From Desulfobulbaceae bacterium (lineage in GTDB: Bacteria; Desulfobacterota; Desulfobulbia; Desulfobulbales; SURF-16): a stretch of 7,261 nt of DNA. Location: positions 1 to 7,261 of the forward strand of contig JANTGB010000109.1 in NCBI GenBank assembly GCA_024763115.1. The letters run 5' to 3'. The translations under genes and the position numbers were made by a program. Shown here in pieces: positions 5,445 through 7,261 of the stretch. Within the stretch, counting starts at the first letter, position 1. Each line of letters begins with the position of its first letter. The notes beneath the pieces are model-generated. The model worked only from the letters and a program-made list of their open reading frames with translations. It was not told where the DNA came from and ran no database searches.

Positions 5445-6182
5445 ATGAACTACAATCACTCAGCCCCCTTTATAGAGATGCATGATGTTACCTATTTCTA
5501 TCCAGGGGCCGAAAAACCTGCCCTGGACAAGGTTAATTTTATACCCGACAAAGGCAAAGTAGGTCTTATAGGCCCTAACGGCAGCGGCAAAACCACTCTG
5601 TTTCATATTATCATGGGCCTGTTAAAACCAGATAATGGTCAGCTGCTTTTTAAAGGACAGCCGTTGGCTCATGAAAAGGATTTTCGGCAATTACGCCGGG
5701 AAGTGGGGCTTCTTTTTCAAGACGCTGATGATCAGCTTTTTTCTCCTACTGTGTTGGAAGATGTGGCCTTTGGTCCCCTGAATCTCGGCATTTCTCCTGC
5801 CATGGCCCGTAAAGCCGCCTGTCAAACTTTGGCTAAACTGGGCTTGTCCGACCTGGTAGAACGGATTACCCATCAGCTCTCCGGCGGCGAGAAGAAACTT
5901 GTTTCTCTAGCAACCATACTGGTAATGGAACCAAAACTGCTGCTGCTTGATGAGCCGACTAATAACCTTGATTCCTCGACAAGAATGAAGCTGATAGAAA
6001 TTCTTGCCGGTCTGAAACTTTCCTGTATCATTATTTCTCATGACTGGGATTTTCTGGCGGCAACGACGGCAGAGATTTACGCCATGGAAAACGGTCTGTT
6101 GATCCGCAGTGGCAAATCGTCCCTCCATAATCATTTTCATGTTCATTCACACGGTGGCTATCCCCATGAACACGGGGGATAA
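5445..6182 (+). CDS. nikO: ECF transporter ATPase NikO (CbiO family) with His-rich tail
   Basis: A 245-aa ABC ATPase that powers the ECF complex from the cytoplasmic face. All motifs are intact: Walker A GPNGSGKTT (43-51), Q-loop Gln92 in LLFQDADDQLFSPTVLEDVAFGP with the CbiO-type DADDQLF, signature LSGGEKK (145-151), Walker B LLLLDEP (165-171), D-loop NNLD, and H-switch His199 in ISHDWDF. The C-terminus ends in HNHFHVHSHGGYPHEHGG (228-245), with seven histidines able to bind Ni2+/Co2+. This could be metal sensing or storage on the cytoplasmic side. The start lacks a clear ribosome site; an internal Met12 is possible, but residues before it (FIE) belong to the usual domain start. Confidence 0.94.
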   Translation: MNYNHSAPFIEMHDVTYFYPGAEKPALDKVNFIPDKGKVGLIGPNGSGKTTLFHIIMGLLKPDNGQLLFKGQPLAHEKDFRQLRREVGLLFQDADDQLFSPTVLEDVAFGPLNLGISPAMARKAACQTLAKLGLSDLVERITHQLSGGEKKLVSLATILVMEPKLLLLDEPTNNLDSSTRMKLIEILAGLKLSCIIISHDWDFLAATTAEIYAMENGLLIRSGKSSLHNHFHVHSHGGYPHEHGG

Positions 6183-6315
6183 ATTTCATTATTTATGTAT
6201 TGATAAACTTCTTGCGCCACAGGATAACCATGATTATTTTCTTCTAACAAAATTCTATTTTTTAAAAGTAACTACTTATAGGGTAATCGCCTGATGTATG
6301 CAAACTTCCGTATTT

Positions 6316-6415
6316 GTAATTGGTTGCAGGGGGCAGGTAAGCAGCCGGCGCAGTATACTGGTGCTATGTAATACACGCTGATCGCGGAAATATGCGGTGC
6401 CCTGTGAGCAGTTAC
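6316..6415 (+). repeat. Palindromic repeat, element D
   Basis: The ends GTAATTGGTTGCAGGG and CCCTGTGAGCAGTTAC pair with G-U wobbles on the plus strand. The centre CAGTATACTGGTGCTAT closely matches the loop of the 2909-3017 element in the same orientation, although the stems differ. Positions 6378-6415, inverted, match 7134-7171 at 36 of 38 positions. The element therefore combines the loop of one subtype with the arm of another. Confidence 0.8.
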
Positions 6416-6475
6416 CTTTAAAATTCGATATTCTGCGGTTCAAAACAAAAGCATGCAAGATTTTAAATCAATATT

Positions 6476-6503
6476 TTGTCATTTTTTTATGTTACCCCAT
6501 AAA
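6476..6503 (+). promoter_or_regulatory. Weak promoter candidate for the 117-aa gene
   Basis: TTGTCA (6476-6481) and CATAAA (6498-6503) are spaced by 16 bp, 20 bp before the start codon. The surrounding DNA is very A/T-rich, so chance matches are likely. Confidence 0.3.
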
Positions 6504-6523
6504 AACAAAAAATAGAGAAAACC

Positions 6524-6877
6524 ATGACGGATAATTTTAAACGGCAATGGGATGTGGAAATGGCCATGACTGTCCTGGAAAATAAAACCGTAGACAGCAA
6601 GCTGTGGGCCGAAGCAGTGGAATGGTTGCTGCTTTACGGCCCGCCCCGGATAAAGGAAATACTTTCCCAGGCATCAAGCATGGCCACCCAGGAGCATTTT
6701 CCTGAATTAAAGCCCACAGGATACAGTCCGGACGGACAGCCCTGTTACGATGTGAGAAAATTAGCCGAATTTTTAGGGCTGACCCCTGAAGATATAATGA
6801 AAAAATTGGGTGAAATGGAAATAAAACAGGAATCTATTCATCTTTACAGCGAGAATGAAATAAATAAATTGCAATAG
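6524..6877 (+). CDS. Uncharacterised 117-aa protein with C-terminal helix-turn-helix-like segment
   Basis: A soluble protein with no signal peptide or membrane helix, preceded by AGAG 6 nt before the ATG. The N-terminal half (WDVEMAMTVLEN, KLWAEAVEWLLLYGPP, IKEILSQAS) is helical and Trp-rich. The middle has HFPELKPTGYSPDGQPCYD (58-76). The end, DVRKLAEFLGLTPEDIMKKL (76-95), has the spacing of a helix-turn-helix or MerR-like helix pair (LAEFLGL then TPEDIMKKL). I have an impression of similar conserved hypothetical proteins in sulfate-reducing bacteria but cannot name a family or function. It is set off from nikO by 341 bp and a repeat, so it is probably a separate transcription unit. Confidence 0.75.
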   Translation: MTDNFKRQWDVEMAMTVLENKTVDSKLWAEAVEWLLLYGPPRIKEILSQASSMATQEHFPELKPTGYSPDGQPCYDVRKLAEFLGLTPEDIMKKLGEMEIKQESIHLYSENEINKLQ

Positions 6878-6964
6878 AGTCGATATTATGATTTTGTTCT
6901 ATCTATAATCAAAAAGTGACTGCCCACAGAGCATTAGATCCGGAGTTTCATGCGTTCGCTTATC

Positions 6965-7027
6965 TTTCCTCGATCAGTCCGGCTTACGTGTGACTTAATA
7001 TTTTGTGACGGACTGATCACAAAAATC
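6965..7027. repeat. Palindromic repeat, element F
   Basis: GATCAGTCCG (6972-6981) and CGGACTGATC (7009-7018) are perfect complements around a 27-nt loop, with flanking T-rich and A-rich ends extending the stem. The left part 6965-6995 repeats directly at 7159-7189 (30 of 31), and the right arm resembles 7203-7220. Just upstream, GTGACTGCCCACAGAGC (6916-6932) looks like a diverged GTAACTGCTCACAGGG terminus. Confidence 0.75.
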
Positions 7028-7028
7028 T

Positions 7029-7120
7029 CCCGGAGTCTCCTGCTGGTCGCTTGCCTGCACCATGTAAGAAGCTGCAATTAGGGTTGTTGGCAACATTAAG
7101 CAGCTTACCCCGTGAGTAAT
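7029..7120. repeat. Double-hairpin repeat (element R1, copy 2)
   Basis: Positions 7029-7068 match 1337-1376 at 38 of 40 bases. The second hairpin (7064-7108) has outer GTAAG/CTTAC, an inner AAGCTGC/GCAGCTT stem and a GTTG-TTGG-CAAC tip, better paired than in the first copy. The CGTGAGTAATTAC tail corresponds to CGATGAGTATTTAC before nikL. Here it leads into the next palindrome and not into a gene. Confidence 0.8.
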
Positions 7121-7133
7121 TACATCAAAAAAC

Positions 7134-7261
7134 GTAACTGCTCACAGGGTACCGCATATTTCCTCGATCAGTCCGGCTTACGTATGACTAATACGCTGCG
7201 CCGACCTGATCACGAAAATCTACGGCACCCTGTAACCAGTTACAATTACAGGGGTTAGCGA
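7134..7261 (-). repeat. Palindromic repeat, element E, running off the window
   Basis: Arms 7134-7177 and 7200-7243 match at 34 of 44 positions around a 22-nt loop containing TATGACTAATACGCTGC. The tail GTTACAATTACAGGGGTTAGC resembles GTTATAATTACGGTGGTTAGC at 1378-1398, so an R1-like second hairpin probably continues beyond 7261. All six transition differences between the arms are wobble-compatible only on the minus strand. Confidence 0.8.

Larger units (their letters stand above)
6183..6523. other. Intergenic stretch after nikO
   Basis: The first 130 bp are A/T-rich with no hairpin that qualifies as a terminator. Element D occupies 6316-6415. The remainder, 6416-6523, is A/T-rich and contains a weak promoter candidate for the downstream gene. 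No coding sequence is supported. Confidence 0.6.

Noticed and set aside
6109..6294. Plus-strand 61-codon frame overlapping the end of nikO
   Set aside because: It starts inside the His-tail codons in another frame, has no ribosome site, and gives no recognisable protein.
1011..7261. CRISPR array
   Set aside because: The repeats are long palindromes scattered in both orientations between genes, without regular short repeats and unique spacers, and no cas gene is present.

Overview
The window suggests a moderately AT-rich Gram-negative anaerobe, most likely Desulfobacterota. The basis is an ECF metal-transport operon with the extra components NikL and NikK, as I recall them from sulfate reducers, plus three Sec-exported proteins. 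No marker in the window fixes the taxonomy. An initiator tRNA-fMet (minus strand, with its own promoter and terminator) lies at the left edge. All protein genes read on the plus strand.

Layout: tRNA-fMet (47-123, minus); a divergent control region with a 28-bp dyad (124-372); NikM/CbiM S-component (373-975); 461 bp of palindromic repeats; NikL (1437-2078), almost touching NikK (2081-2857); an inverted copy of the first repeat, then a terminator-like hairpin and a perfect 11-bp dyad (2859-3123); a ZnuA/TroA-family metal-binding protein (3142-4068); a small secreted protein resembling a tail-less NikL (4096-4485); a short diverged repeat; NikQ/CbiQ T-component (4634-5383); NikO/CbiO ATPase with a His-rich tail (5445-6182); another palindrome; an uncharacterised 117-aa protein (6524-6877); and a run of palindromes that continues past the window end.

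How it works together: NikM, NikQ and NikO should form the inner-membrane ECF pump for Ni2+ (Co2+ possible). No CbiN/NikN is present. NikL, with an N-terminal membrane/signal segment, a periplasmic domain and a C-terminal helix, has a similar topology and probably replaces it. NikK, the small NikL-like protein and the ZnuA-like protein would be periplasmic metal-capture partners. NikL, NikK and the small protein each have an A-x-A signal-peptidase motif directly before a histidine, so each mature chain would start with His. This is reminiscent of the N-terminal Met-His nickel site of NikM.

The most unusual content is between the genes. At least seven long imperfect palindromes form one mosaic family with terminal motifs of the GTAAGCGTTCACC / GTAACTGCTCACAGGG type. 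Two inverted composite copies of about 158 bp bracket nikL-nikK. In the four best copies, every transition difference between arms that I scored (23 of 23 by eye) keeps a G-U/G-T wobble on one strand only, and that strand follows the element's orientation. The elements therefore look selected, or mobilised, as folded single strands (RNA or ssDNA) and not just as double-stranded palindromes.
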